Assembly: GCF_051020975.1 (NCBI RefSeq)
Contig: NW_027478162.1
Span: 17,174,001-17,238,000 of the forward strand
Origin: Osmia lignaria lignaria
Lineage: Eukaryota; Arthropoda; Insecta; Hymenoptera; Megachilidae
Length of the DNA: 64,000 nt
Direction: 5' to 3'
A program made the translations under genes and the position numbers. Of this stretch, positions 10,714 through 23,258 are shown piece after piece (the stretch's first letter is position 1; each line of letters starts with the position of its first letter). The notes under the pieces were generated by a model, which was not told the origin of the DNA, made no database searches, and saw nothing but the letters and a program-made list of their open reading frames with translations.

Positions 10714-12645
10714 GCAGATGAGTAGTTCTCGAGATATATCAAGATATTTAAAAGTTCCGAAGCCGCACCAACATAATAGAGATACAGAAACACCGTGGCC
10801 CCTTTCTTTGAGATAGCTCTGCACTATTGCGAGCTGCAAATGCCACTTCCAGCTTAGTAGTGCAGAAGAAGAACAACAAGAAGAAGAAATATCTCGAAAT
10901 ATGTCCGTCAGGCCCCTTCCCTTGAGATAAATCTGCAAATATCTCGGAAACGAAGCGAGCTATGGCAAAACGTTGAGAGACCTTATTTGTAGAGAATTAA
11001 GTTTCCTACTTTTTATGTTCTATGATATTTTTTGATCAGATGCGTAGTTCTCGAGATATATCAAGATATTTAAAAGTTCCGAAACCGCACCAACATAATA
11101 GAGATACAGAAACACCGTGGCCCCTTTCTTTGAGATAACTCTGCACTATTGCGAGCTGGAAATGCCACTCCCAGTTTAGCTGTGCAGAAGAAGAACAACA
11201 AGAAGAAGAAATATCTCGAAATATGTCCGTTAGGCCCCTTCCCTTGAGATAAATCTGCAAATATCTCGGAAACGAAGCGAGCTATGGCAAAATGTTAAGA
11301 GACCTTTTTTGTAGAGAATTAAGTTTCCTACTTTTTATGTTCATTGATATTTTTTAATCAGAAGCGTAGTTCTCGAGATATATCAAGATATTTAAAAGTT
11401 CCGAAGCCGCACCAACATAATAGAGATACAGAAACACCGTGGCCCCTTTCTTTGAGATAACTCTGCACTATTGCGAGCTGCAAATGCCACTTCCAGCTTA
11501 GCTGTGCAGAAGAAGAACAACAAGAAGAAGAAATATCTCGAAATATGTCCGTCAGGCCCCTTCCCTTGAGATAAATCTGCAAATATCTCGGAAACGAAGC
11601 GAGCTATGGCAAAATGTTAAGAGACCTTTTTTGTAGAGAATTAAGTTTCCTACTTTTTATGTTCTATGATATTTTTTGATCAGATGCGTAGTTCTCGAGA
11701 TATATCAAGATATTTAAAAGTTCCGAAGCCGCACCAACATAATAGAGATACAGAAACACCGTGGCCCCTTTCTTTGAGATAACACTGCACTATTGCGAGC
11801 TGCAAATGCCACTTCCAGCTTAGTAGTGCAGAAGAAGAACAACAAGAAGAAGAAATATCTCGAAATATGTCCGTCAGGCCCCTTCCCTTGAGATAAATCT
11901 GCAAATATCTCGGAAACGAAGCGAGCTATGGCAAAACGTTGAGAGACCTTATTTGTAGAGAATTAAGTTTCCTACTTTTTATGTTCTATGATATTTTTTG
12001 ATCAGATGCGTAGTTCTCGAGATATATCAAGATATTTAAAAGTTCCGAAACCGCACCAACATAATAGAGATACAGAAACACCGTGGCCCCTTTCTTTGAG
12101 ATAACTCTGCACTATTGCGAGCTGGAAATGCCACTTCCAGTTTAGCTGTGCAGAAGAAGAACAACAAGAAGAAGAAATATCTCGAAATATGTCCGTTAGG
12201 CCCCTTCCCTTGAGATAAATCTGCAAATATCTCGGAAACGAAGCGAGCTATGGCAAAATGTTAAGAGACCTTTTTTGTAGAGAATTAAGTTTCCTACTTT
12301 TTATGTTCTATGATATTTTTTAATCAGAAGCGTAGTTCTCGAGATATATCAAGATATTTAAAAGTTCCGAAGCCGCACCAACATAATAGAGATACAGAAA
12401 CACCGTGGCCCCTTTCTTTGAGATAACTCTGCACTATTGCGAGCTGCAAATGCCACTTCCAGCTTAGCTGTGCAGAAGAAGAACAACAAGAAGAAGAAAT
12501 ATCTCGAAATATGTCCGTCAGGCCCCTTCCCTTGAGATATATCTGCAAATATCTCGGAAACGAAGCGAGCTATGGCAAAATGTTAAGAGACCTTTTTTGT
12601 AGAGAATTATGTTTCCTACAATTTATGTTCTATGATATTTTTTGA
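10714..12645. repeat. Trimeric higher-order repeat, 966 bp x 2
   Basis: Monomers at 10714, 11036 and 11358 are repeated at 11680, 12002 and 12324. The marks are cttagtagtgc followed by aaaacgttgagag; gaaaccgcacc with middle III; and attttttaatcag. In the first macro copy the same trimer occurs complete at 3964-4929, but its second instance lacks the middle monomer (see 4930-5251). This favours deletion in copy 1 over insertion in copy 2. Confidence 0.87.
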
Positions 12646-13286
12646 TCAGAAGCGTAGTTTTCGAGATATATCGAGATATTTAAAAGTTCCGAAGCCGCAC
12701 CAACATAATAGAGATACAGAAACACCGTGGCCCCTTTCTTTGAGATAACTCTGCACTAGTGCGAGCCGCAAATGCCACTTCCAGCTTAGCTGTGCAGAAG
12801 ACGAACAACAAGAAGAAATATCTCGAAATATGTCCGTCAGGCCCCTTCCCTTGAGATAAATCTGCAAATATCTCGGAAACGAAGCGAGCTATGGCAAAAT
12901 GTTAAGAGACCTTTTTTGTAGAGAATTAAGTTTCCTACTTTTTATGTTCTATGATATTTTTTGATCAGATGCGTAGTTCTCGAGATATATCAAGATATTT
13001 AAAAGTTCCGAAGCCGCACCAACATAATAGAGATACAGAAACACCGTGGCCCCTTTCTTTGAGATAACTCTGCACTAGTGCGAGCCGCAAATGCCACTTC
13101 CAGCTTAGCTGTGCAGAAGAAGAACAACAAGAAGAAGAAATATCTCGAAATATGTCCGTCAGGCCCCTTCCCTTGAGATAAATCTGCAAATATCTCGGAA
13201 ACGAAGCGAGCTATGGCAAAATGTTAAGAGACCTTTTTTGTAGAGAATTAAGTTTCCTACTTTTTATGTTCTATAATATTTTTTGA

Positions 13287-14252
13287 TCAGATACGTAGTT
13301 CTCGAGATATATCAAGATATTTAAAAGTTCCGAAGCCGCACCAACATAATAGAGATACAGAAACACCGTGGCCCCTTTCTTTGAGATAACTCTGCACTAT
13401 TGCGAGCTGGAAATGCTACTTCCAGTTTAGCTGTGCAGAAGAAGAACAACAAGAAGGAGAAATATCTCGAAATATGTCCGTTAGGCCCCTTCCCTTGAGA
13501 TAAATCTGCAAATATCTCGGAAACGAAGCGAGCTATGGCAAAATGTTAAGAGACCTTTTTTGTAGAGAATTAAGTTTCCTACTTTTTATGTTCTATGATA
13601 TTTTTTGATCAGATGCGTAGTTCTCGACATATATCAAGATATTTAAAAGTTCCGAAGCCGCACCAACATAATAGAGATACAGAAACACCGTGGCCCCTTT
13701 CTTTGAGATAACTCTGCACTATTCCGAGCTGGAAATGCCACTTCCAGTTTAGCTGTGCAGAAGAAGAACAACAAGAAGAAGAAATATCTCGAAATATGTC
13801 CGTTAGGCCCCTTCCCTTGAGATAAATCTGCAAATATCTCGGAAAAGAAGCGAGCTATGGCAAAATGTTAAGAGACCTTTTTTGTAGAGAATTAAGTTTC
13901 CTACTTTTTATGTTGTATGATATTTTTTGATCAGAAGCGTAGTTTTCGAGATATATCGAGATATTTAAAAGTTCCGAAGCCGCACCAACATAATAGAGAT
14001 ACAGAAACACCGTGGCCCCTTTCTTTGAGATAAGTCTGCACTAGTGCGAGCCGCAAATGCCACTTCCAGCTTAGCTGTGCAGAAGAAGAACAACAAGAAG
14101 AAGAAATATCTCGAAATATGTCCGTCAGGCCCCTTCCCTTGAGATAAATCTGCAAATATCTCGGAAACGAAGCGAGCTATGGCAAAATGTTAGGAGACCT
14201 TTTTTGTAGAGAATTAAGTTTAATACTTTTTATGTTCTATGATATTTTTTGA
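13287..14252. repeat. Three-monomer block shared with 22293-23258
   Basis: Monomers at 13287, 13609 and 13931 correspond to 22293, 22615 and 22937 at an offset of 9,006 bp. Shared marks are caagaaggagaaatat, ctattccgagctgg with ggaaaagaagcg, and gttgtatgatat followed by a B head with gataagtctgc. The copies are not identical: the first has gctac at 13287 and ctcgacatat at 13609, while the second has gccac and ctcgagatat. Confidence 0.8.
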
Positions 14253-15218
14253 TCAGATGCGTAGTTCTCGAGATATATCGAGATATTTAAAAGTTCCGAA
14301 GCCGCACCAACATAATAGAGATACAGAAACACCGTGGCCCCTTTCTTTGAGATAACTCTGCACTATTGCGAGCTGCAAATGCCACTTCCAGCTTAGTAGT
14401 GCAGAAGGAGAACAACAAGAAGAAGAAATATCTCGAAATATGTCCGTCAGGCCCCTTCCCTTGAGATAAATCTGCAAATATCTCGGAAATGAAGCGAGCT
14501 ATGGCAAAATGTTAAGAGACCTTTTTTGTAGAGAATTAAGTTTCCTACTTTTTATGTTCTATGATATTTTTTGATCAGATGCGTAGTTCTCGAGATATAT
14601 CAAGATATTTAAAAGTTCCGAAGCCGCGCCAACATAATAGAGATACAGAAACACCGTGGCCCCTTTCTTTGAGATAACTCTGCACTATTGCGAGCTGCAA
14701 ATGCCACTTCCAGCTTAGCTGTGCAGAGGAACAACAACAAGAAGAAGAAATATCTCGAAATATGTCCGTCAGGCCCCTTCCCTTGAGATGTATCTGCAAA
14801 TATCTCGGAAACGAAGCGAGCTATGGCAAAATGTTAAGAGACCTTTTTTGTAGACAATTATGTTTCCTACAATTTATGTTCTATGATATTTTTTGATCAG
14901 AAGCGTAGTTTTCGAGATATATCGAGATATTTAAAAGTTCCGAAGCCGCACCAACATAATAGAGATACAGAAACACCGTGGCCCCTTTCTTTGAGATAGC
15001 TCTGCACTATTGCGAGGTGGAAATGCCGCTTCCAGTTTCGCTGTGCAGAAGAAGAACAACAAGAAGGAGAAATATCTCGAAATATGTCCGTTAGGCCCCT
15101 TCCCTTGAGATAAATCTGCAAATATCTCGGAAACGAAGCGAGCTATGGCAAAATGTTAAGAGACCTTTTTTGTAGAGAATTAAGTTTCCTACTTTTTATG
15201 TTCTATGATATTTTTTGA

Positions 15219-17147
15219 TCAGATGCGTAGTTCTCGAGATATATCAAGATATTTAAAAGTTCCGAAGCCGCACCAACATAATAGAGATACAGAAGCACCG
15301 TGGCCCCTTTCTTTGAGATAACTCTGCACTAGTGCGAGCCGCAAATGCCACTTCCAGCTTAGCTGTGCAGAAGAAGAACAACAAGAAGAAGAAATATCTC
15401 GAAATATGTCCGTCAGGCACCTTCCCTTGAGATAAATCTGCAAATATCTCGGAAACGAAGCGAGCTATGGCAAAATGTTAAGAGACCTTTTTTGTAGAGA
15501 ATTAAGTTTCCTACTTTTTATGTTCTATGATATTTTTTGATCAGATGCGTAGTTCTCGAGATATATCAAGATATTTAAAAGTTCCGAAGCCGCACCGACA
15601 TAATAGAGATACAGAAACACCGTGGCCCCTTTCTTTGAGATAACTCTGCACTATTGCGAGCTGGAAATGCCACTTCCAGTTTAGCTGTGCAGAAGAAGAA
15701 CAACAAGAAGAAGAAATATCTCGAAATATGTCCATTAGGCCCCTTCCCTTGAGATAAATCTGCAAATATATCGGAAACGAAGCGAGCTATGGCAAAATGT
15801 TAAGAGACCTTTTTTGTAGAGAATTAAGTTTCCTACTTTTTATGTTCTATGATATTTTTTAATCAGAAGCGTAGTTCTCGAGATATATCAAGATATTTAA
15901 AAGTTCCGAAGCCGCACCAACATAATAGAGATACAGAAACACCGTGGCCCCTTTCTTTGAGATAACTCTGCACTATTGCGAGCTGCAAATGCCACTTCCA
16001 GCTTAGCTGTGCAGAAGAAGAACAACAAGAAGAAGAAATATCTCGAAATATGTCCGTCAGGCCCCTTCCCTTGAGATAAATCTGCAAATATCTCGGAAAC
16101 AAAGCGAGCTATGGCAAAATGTTAAGAGACCTTTTTTGTAGAGAATAAAGTTTCCTACTTTTTATGTTCTATGATATTTTTTGATCAGAAGCGTAATTCT
16201 CGAGATATATCAAGATATTTAAAAGTTCCGAAGCGGCACCATCATAATAGAGATACAGAAACACCGTGGCCCCTTTCTTTGAGATAACTCTGCACTAGTG
16301 CGAGCCGCAAATGCCACTTCCAGCTTAGCTGTGCAGAGGAAGAACAACAAGAAGAAGAAATATCTCGAAATATGTCCGTCAGGCCAGTTCCTTTGAGCTG
16401 AATCTGCAAATATCTCGGAAACGAAGCGAGCTATGGCAAAATGTTAAGAGACGTTTTTTGTAGAGAATTATGTTTCCTACAATTTATGTTCTATGATATT
16501 TTTTGATCAGAAGCGTAGTTTTCGAGATATATCGAGATATTTAAAAGTTCCGAAGCCGCACCAACATAATAGAAATACAGAAAAACCCTGGCCCCTTTCT
16601 TTGAGATAACTCTGCACTAGTGCGAGCCGCAAATGCCACTTCCAGCTGAGCTGTGCAGAAGAAGAACAACAAGAAGAAGAAATATCTCGAAATATGTCCG
16701 TCAGGCTCCTTCCCTTGAGATAAATCTGCAAATATCTCGGAAACGATGCGAGCTATGGCAAAATGTTAAGAGCCCTTTTTTGTAGAGAATTAAGTTTCCT
16801 ACTTTTTATCTTCTATGATATTTTTTGATCAGATGCGTAGTTCTCGAGATATATCAAGACATTTAAAAGTTCCGAAGCCGCACCAACATAATAGAGATAC
16901 AGAAACACCGTGGCCCCTCTCTTTGAGATAACTCTGCACTATTGCGAGCTGGAAATGCCACTTCCAGCTTAGCTGTGCAGAAGAAGAACAACAAGAAGAA
17001 ATATCTCGAAATATGTCCGTCAGGCCCCTTCCCTTGAGATAAATCTGCAAATATCTCGGAAACGAAGCGAGCTATGGCAAAATATTAAGAGACCTTTTTT
17101 GTAGAGAATTAAGTTTCCTACTTTTTATGTTCTATGATATTTTTTGA
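15219..17147. repeat. Six-monomer HOR, tandem unit 1 (1,929 bp)
   Basis: Monomers start at 15219, 15541, 15863, 16185, 16507 and 16829 (319 bp). The order of marks is gtcaggcacc, caccgacat, attttttaatcag, gcggcaccatcata, gaaaaaccctggcc, and agacatttaa with the short form. The first monomer has a private acagaagcacc and keeps ctactttttatg where units 2 and 3 have ctactctttatg, so its left part is less like the others and probably lies at the edge of the amplification. Confidence 0.93.
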
Positions 17148-19076
17148 TCAGATGCGTAGTTCTCGAGATATATCAAGATATTTAAAAGTTCCGAAGCCGC
17201 ACCAACATAATAGAGATACAGAAACACCGTGGCCCCTTTCTTTGAGATAACTCTGCACTAGTGCGAGCCGCAAATGCCACTTCCAGCTTAGCTGTGCAGA
17301 AGAAGAACAACAAGAAGAAGAAATATCTCGAAATATGTCCGTCAGGCACCTTCCCTTGAGATAAATCTGCAAATATCTCGGAAACGAAGCGAGCTATGGC
17401 AAAATGTTAAGAGACCTTTTTTGTAGAGAATTAAGTTTCCTACTCTTTATGTTCTATGATATTTTTTGATCAGATGCGTAGTTCTCGAGATATATCAAGA
17501 TATTTAAAAGTTCCGAAGCCGCACCGACATAATAGAGATACAGAAACACCGTGGCCCCTTTCTTTGAGATAACTCTGCACTATTGCGAGCTGGAAATGCC
17601 ACTTCCAGTTTAGCTGTGCAGAAGAAGAACAACAAGAAGAAGAAATATCTCGAAATATGTCCATTAGGCCCCTTCCCTTGAGATAAATCTGCAAATATAT
17701 CGGAAACGAAGCGAGCTATGGCAAAATGTTAAGAGACCTTTTTTGTAGAGAATTAAGTTTCCTACTTTTTATGTTCTATGATATTTTTTAATCAGAAGCG
17801 TAGTTCTCGAGATATATCAAGATATTTAAAAGTTCCGAAGCCGCACCAACATAATAGAGATACAGAAACACCGTGGCCCCTTTCTTTGAGATAACTCTGC
17901 ACTATTGCGAGCTGCAAATGCCACTTCCAGCTTAGCTGTGCAGAAGAAGAACAACAAGAAGAAGAAATATCTCGAAATATGTCCGTCAGGCCCCTTCCCT
18001 TGAGATAAATCTGCAAATATCTCGGAAACAAAGCGAGCTATGGCAAAATGTTAGGAGACCTTTTTTGTAGAGAATAAAGTTTCCTACTTTTTATGTTCTA
18101 TGATATTTTTTGATCAGAAGCGTAATTCTCGAGATATATCAAGATATTTAAAAGTTCCGAAGCGGCACCATCATAATAGAGATACAGAAACACCGTGGCC
18201 CCTTTCTTTGAGATAACTCTGCACTAGTGCGAGCCGCAAATGCCACTTCCAGCTTAGCTGTGCAGAGGAAGAACAACAAGAAGAAGAAATATCTCGAAAT
18301 ATGTCCGTCAGGCCAGTTCCTTTGAGCTGAATCTGCAAATATCTCGGAAACGAAGCGAGCTATGGCAAAATGTTAAGAGACGTTTTTTGTAGAGAATTAT
18401 GTTTCCTACAATTTATGTTCTATGATATTTTTTGATCAGAAGCGTAGTTTTCGAGATATATCGAGATATTTAAAAGTTCCGAAGCCGCACCAACATAATA
18501 GAAATACAGAAAAACCCTGGCCCCTTTCTTTGAGATAACTCTGCACTAGTGCGAGCCGCAAATGCCACTTCCAGCTGAGCTGTGCAGAAGAAGAACAACA
18601 AGAAGAAGAAATATCTCGAAATATGTCCGTCAGGCTCCTTCCCTTGAGATAAATCTGCAAATATCTCGGAAACGATGCGAGCTATGGCAAAATGTTAAGA
18701 GCCCTTTTTTGTAGAGAATTAAGTTTCCTACTTTTTATCTTCTATGATATTTTTTGATCAGATGCGTAGTTCTCGAGATATATCAAGACATTTAAAAGTT
18801 CCGAAGCCGCACCAACATAATAGAGATACAGAAACACCGTGGCCCCTCTCTTTGAGATAACTCTGCACTATTGCGAGCTGGAAATGCCACTTCCAGCTTA
18901 GCTGTGCAGAAGAAGAACAACAAGAAGAAATATCTCGAAATATGTCCGTCAGGCCCCTTCCCTTGAGATAAATCTGCAAATATCTCGGAAACGAAGCGAG
19001 CTATGGCAAAATATTAAGAGACCTTTTTTGTAGAGAATTAAGTTTCCTACTTTTTATGTTCTATGATATTTTTTGA
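17148..19076. repeat. Six-monomer HOR, tandem unit 2 (1,929 bp)
   Basis: Every diagnostic variant of unit 1 returns at an offset of exactly 1,929 bp (monomers at 17148, 17470, 17792, 18114, 18436 and 18758). It carries aggagacc at about 18055 where unit 1 has aagagacc. Unit 3 and the isolated copy at 6859-8787 share that change. Confidence 0.95.
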
Positions 19077-21005
19077 TCAGATGCGTAGTTCTCGAGATAT
19101 ATCAAGATATTTAAAAGTTCCGAAGCCGCACCAACATAATAGAGATACAGAAACACCGTGGCCCCTTTCTTTGAGATAACTCTGCACTAGTGCGAGCCGC
19201 AAATGCCACTTCCAGCTTAGCTGTGCAGAAGAAGAACAACAAGAAGAAGAAATATCTCGAAATATGTCCGTCAGGCACCTTCCCTTGAGATAAATCTGCA
19301 AATATCTCGGAAACGAAGCGAGCTATGGCAAAATGTTAAGAGACCTTTTTTGTAGAGAATTAAGTTTCCTACTCTTTATGTTCTATGATATTTTTTGATC
19401 AGATGCGTAGTTCTCGAGATATATCAAGATATTTAAAAGTTCCGAAGCCGCACCGACATAATAGAGATACAGAAACACCGTGGCCCCTTTCTTTGAGATA
19501 ACTCTGCACTATTGCGAGCTGGAAATGCCACTTCCAGTTTAGCTGTGCAGAAGAAGAACAACAAGAAGAAGAAATATCTCGAAATATGTCCATTAGGCCC
19601 CTTCCCTTGAGATAAATCTGCAAATATATCGGAAACGAAGCGAGCTATGGCAAAATGTTAAGAGACCTTTTTTGTAGAGAATTAAGTTTCCTACTTTTTA
19701 TGTTCTATGATATTTTTTAATCAGAAGCGTAGTTCTCGAGATATATCAAGATATTTAAAAGTTCCGAAGCCGCACCAACATAATAGAGATACAGAAACAC
19801 CGTGGCCCCTTTCTTTGAGATAACTCTGCACTATTGCGAGCTGCAAATGCCACTTCCAGCTTAGCTGTGCAGAAGAAGAACAACAAGAAGAAGAAATATC
19901 TCGAAATATGTCCGTCAGGCCCCTTCCCTTGAGATAAATCTGCAAATATCTCGGAAACAAAGCGAGCTATGGCAAAATGTTAGGAGACCTTTTTTGTAGA
20001 GAATAAAGTTTCCTACTTTTTATGTTCTATGATATTTTTTGATCAGAAGCGTAATTCTCGAGATATATCAAGATATTTAAAAGTTCCGAAGCGGCACCAT
20101 CATAATAGAGATACAGAAACACCGTGGCCCCTTTCTTTGAGATAACTCTGCACTAGTGCGAGCCGCAAATGCCACTTCCAGCTTAGCTGTGCAGAGGAAG
20201 AACAACAAGAAGAAGAAATATCTCGAAATATGTCCGTCAGGCCAGTTCCTTTGAGCTGAATCTGCAAATATCTCGGAAACGAAGCGAGCTATGGCAAAAT
20301 GTTAAGAGACGTTTTTTGTAGAGAATTATGTTTCCTACAATTTATGTTCTATGATATTTTTTGATCAGAAGCGTAGTTTTCGAGATATATCGAGATATTT
20401 AAAAGTTCCGAAGCCGCACCAACATAATAGAAATACAGAAACACCGTGGCCCCTTTCTTTGAGATAACTCTGCACTAGTGCGAGCCGCAAATGCCACTTC
20501 CAGCTGAGCTGTGCAGAAGAAGAACAACAAGAAGAAGAAATATCTCGAAATATGTCCGTCAGGCTCCTTCCCTTGAGATAAATCTGCAAATATCTCGGAA
20601 ACGATGCGAGCTATGGCAAAATGTTAAGAGCCCTTTTTTGTAGAGAATTAAGTTTCCTACTTTTTATCTTCTATGATATTTTTTGATCAGATGCGTAGTT
20701 CTCGAGATATATCAAGACATTTAAAAGTTCCGAAGCCGCACCAACATAATAGAGGTACAGAAACACCGTGGCCCCTCTCTTTGAGATAACTCTGCACTAT
20801 TGCGAGCTGGAAATGCCACTTCCAGCTTAGCTGTGCAGAAGAAGAACAACAAGAAGAAATATCTCGAAATATGTCCGTCAGGCCCCTTCCCTTGAGATAA
20901 ATCTGCAAATATCTCGGAAACGAAGCGAGCTATGGCAAAATATTAAGAGACCTTTTTTGTAGAGAATTAAGTTTCCTACTTTTTATGTTCTATGATATTT
21001 TTTGA
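19077..21005. repeat. Six-monomer HOR, tandem unit 3 (1,929 bp)
   Basis: Monomers start at 19077, 19399, 19721, 20043, 20365 and 20687, again at a 1,929-bp offset. The unit differs at 20365, where gaaacaccgtggcc replaces gaaaaaccctggcc, and at about 20755 (gaggtacag). These fit either later mutation or exchange with neighbouring monomers. The tandem HOR ends here; the monomer at 21006 has gtcaggcccc rather than gtcaggcacc. Confidence 0.94.
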
Positions 21006-22292
21006 TCAGATGCGTAGTTCTCGAGATATATCAAGATATTTAAAAGTTCCGAAGCCGCACCAACATAATAGAGATACAGAAACACCGTGGCCCCTTTCTT
21101 TGAGATAACTCTGCACTAGTGCGAGCCGCAAATGCCACTTCCAGCTTAGCTGTGCAGAAGAAGAACAACAAGAAGAAGAAATATCTCGAAATATGTCCGT
21201 CAGGCCCCTTCCCTTGAGATAAATCTGCAAATATCTCGGAAACGAAGCGAGCTATGGCAAAATGTTAGGAGACCTTTTTGCAGAGAATTAAGTTTCCTAC
21301 TTTTTATGTTCTATAATATTTTTTGATCAGATGCGTAGTTCTCGATATATATCAAGATATTTAAAAGTTCCGAAGCCGCACCAACATAATAGAGATACAG
21401 AAACACCGTGGCCCCTTTCTTTGAGATAACTCTGCACTATTGCGAGCTGCAAATGCCACTTCCAGCTTAGCTGTGCAGAAGAAGAACAACAAGAAGAAGA
21501 AACATCTCGAAATATGTCCGTCAGGCCCCTTCCCTTGAGATATATCTGCAAATATCTCGGAAACGAAGCGAGCTATGGCAAAATGTTAAGAGACCTTTTT
21601 TGTAGAGAATTATGTTTCCTACAATTTATGTTCTATGTTATTTTTTGAGCAGAAGCGTAGTTCTCGAGATATATCAAGATATTTAAAAGTTCCGAAGCCG
21701 CACCAACATAATAGAGATACAGAAACACCGTGGCCCCTTTCTTTGAGATAACTCTGCACTATTGCGAGCTGCAAATGCCACTTCCAGCTTAGCTGTGCAG
21801 AAGAAGAACAACAAGAAGAAGAAATATCTCGAAATATGTCCGTCAGGCCCCTTCCCTTGAGATAAATCTGCAAATATCTCGGAAATAAAGCGAGCTATGG
21901 CAAAATGTTAAGAGACCTTTTTTGTAGAGAATTAAGTTTCCTACTTTTTATGTTCTATGATATTTTTTGATCAGATGCGTAGTTCTCGAGATATATCAAG
22001 ATATTTAAAAGTTCCGAAGCCGCACCAACATAATAGAGATACAGAAACACCGTGGCCCCTTTCTTTGAGATAACTCTGCACTATTGCGAGCTGCAAATGC
22101 CACTTCCAGCTTAGCTGTGCAGAGGAAGAACAACAAGAAGAAGAAATATCTCGAAATATGTCCGTCAGGCCCCTTCCCTTGAGATGTATCTGCAAATATC
22201 TCGGAAACGAAGCGAGCTATGGCAAAATGTTAAGAGACCTTTTTTGTAGAGAATTATGTTTCCTACAATTTATGTTCTATGATATTTTTTGA
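21006..22292. repeat. Mixed monomers after the six-monomer HOR
   Basis: Four monomers start at 21006, 21327, 21649 and 21971. The first is 321 bp, with a one-base deletion in the T run at about 21277 (acctttttgcagag). The second has ctcgatatat and aaacatctcg. The third has tgttattttttgagcag. The fourth has gaggaag plus gatgtatc and is a relative of the monomers at 3001, 9751 and 14575. No local HOR period is visible here. Confidence 0.85.
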
Positions 22293-23258
22293 TCAGAAGC
22301 GTAGTTTTCGAGATATATCGAGATATTTAAAAGTTCCGAAGCCGCACCAACATAATAGAGATACAGAAACACCGTGGCCCCTTTCTTTGAGATAACTCTG
22401 CACTATTGCGAGCTGGAAATGCCACTTCCAGTTTAGCTGTGCAGAAGAAGAACAACAAGAAGGAGAAATATCTCGAAATATGTCCGTTAGGCCCCTTCCC
22501 TTGAGATAAATCTGCAAATATCTCGGAAACGAAGCGAGCTATGGCAAAATGTTAAGAGACCTTTTTTGTAGAGAATTAAGTTTCCTACTTTTTATGTTCT
22601 ATGATATTTTTTGATCAGATGCGTAGTTCTCGAGATATATCAAGATATTTAAAAGTTCCGAAGCCGCACCAACATAATAGAGATACAGAAACACCGTGGC
22701 CCCTTTCTTTGAGATAACTCTGCACTATTCCGAGCTGGAAATGCCACTTCCAGTTTAGCTGTGCAGAAGAAGAACAACAAGAAGAAGAAATATCTCGAAA
22801 TATGTCCGTTAGGCCCCTTCCCTTGAGATAAATCTGCAAATATCTCGGAAAAGAAGCGAGCTATGGCAAAATGTTAAGAGACCTTTTTTGTAGAGAATTA
22901 AGTTTCCTACTTTTTATGTTGTATGATATTTTTTGATCAGAAGCGTAGTTTTCGAGATATATCGAGATATTTAAAAGTTCCGAAGCCGCACCAACATAAT
23001 AGAGATACAGAAACACCGTGGCCCCTTTCTTTGAGATAAGTCTGCACTAGTGCGAGCCGCAAATGCCACTTCCAGCTTAGCTGTGCAGAAGAAGAACAAC
23101 AAGAAGAAGAAATATCTCGAAATATGTCCGTCAGGCCCCTTCCCTTGAGATAAATCTGCAAATATCTCGGAAACGAAGCGAGCTATGGCAAAATGTTAAC
23201 AGCCCTTTTTTGTAGAAAATTAAGTTTCCTACTTTTTATGTTCTATGATATTTTTTGA
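22293..23258. repeat. Three-monomer block, second occurrence
   Basis: This is the counterpart of 13287-14252. The preceding monomer at 21971 also resembles 14575, whose successor at 14897 shares caagaaggagaaatat with 22293. The pair 14575-14897 therefore looks like a rearranged piece of the same neighbourhood. Confidence 0.78.

Larger units (their letters stand above)
8788..18113. repeat. Macro-duplication 1, second copy (9,326 bp, 29 monomers)
   Basis: This is the longer copy of the segment at 2038-8787. It matches that copy monomer by monomer but keeps an extra monomer at 12002-12323 and seven extra monomers between about 13800 and 16060. The difference of 2,576 bp is exactly 8 x 322. Shared rare variants include ctcgacatat at 6553 and 13625, the nonsense variant gctac in the monomers at 6215 and 13287, and aggagacc followed by gagaataaag near both right ends (about 8730 and 18055). 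Its last part forms the start of the three-fold 1,929-bp HOR. Confidence 0.88.
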
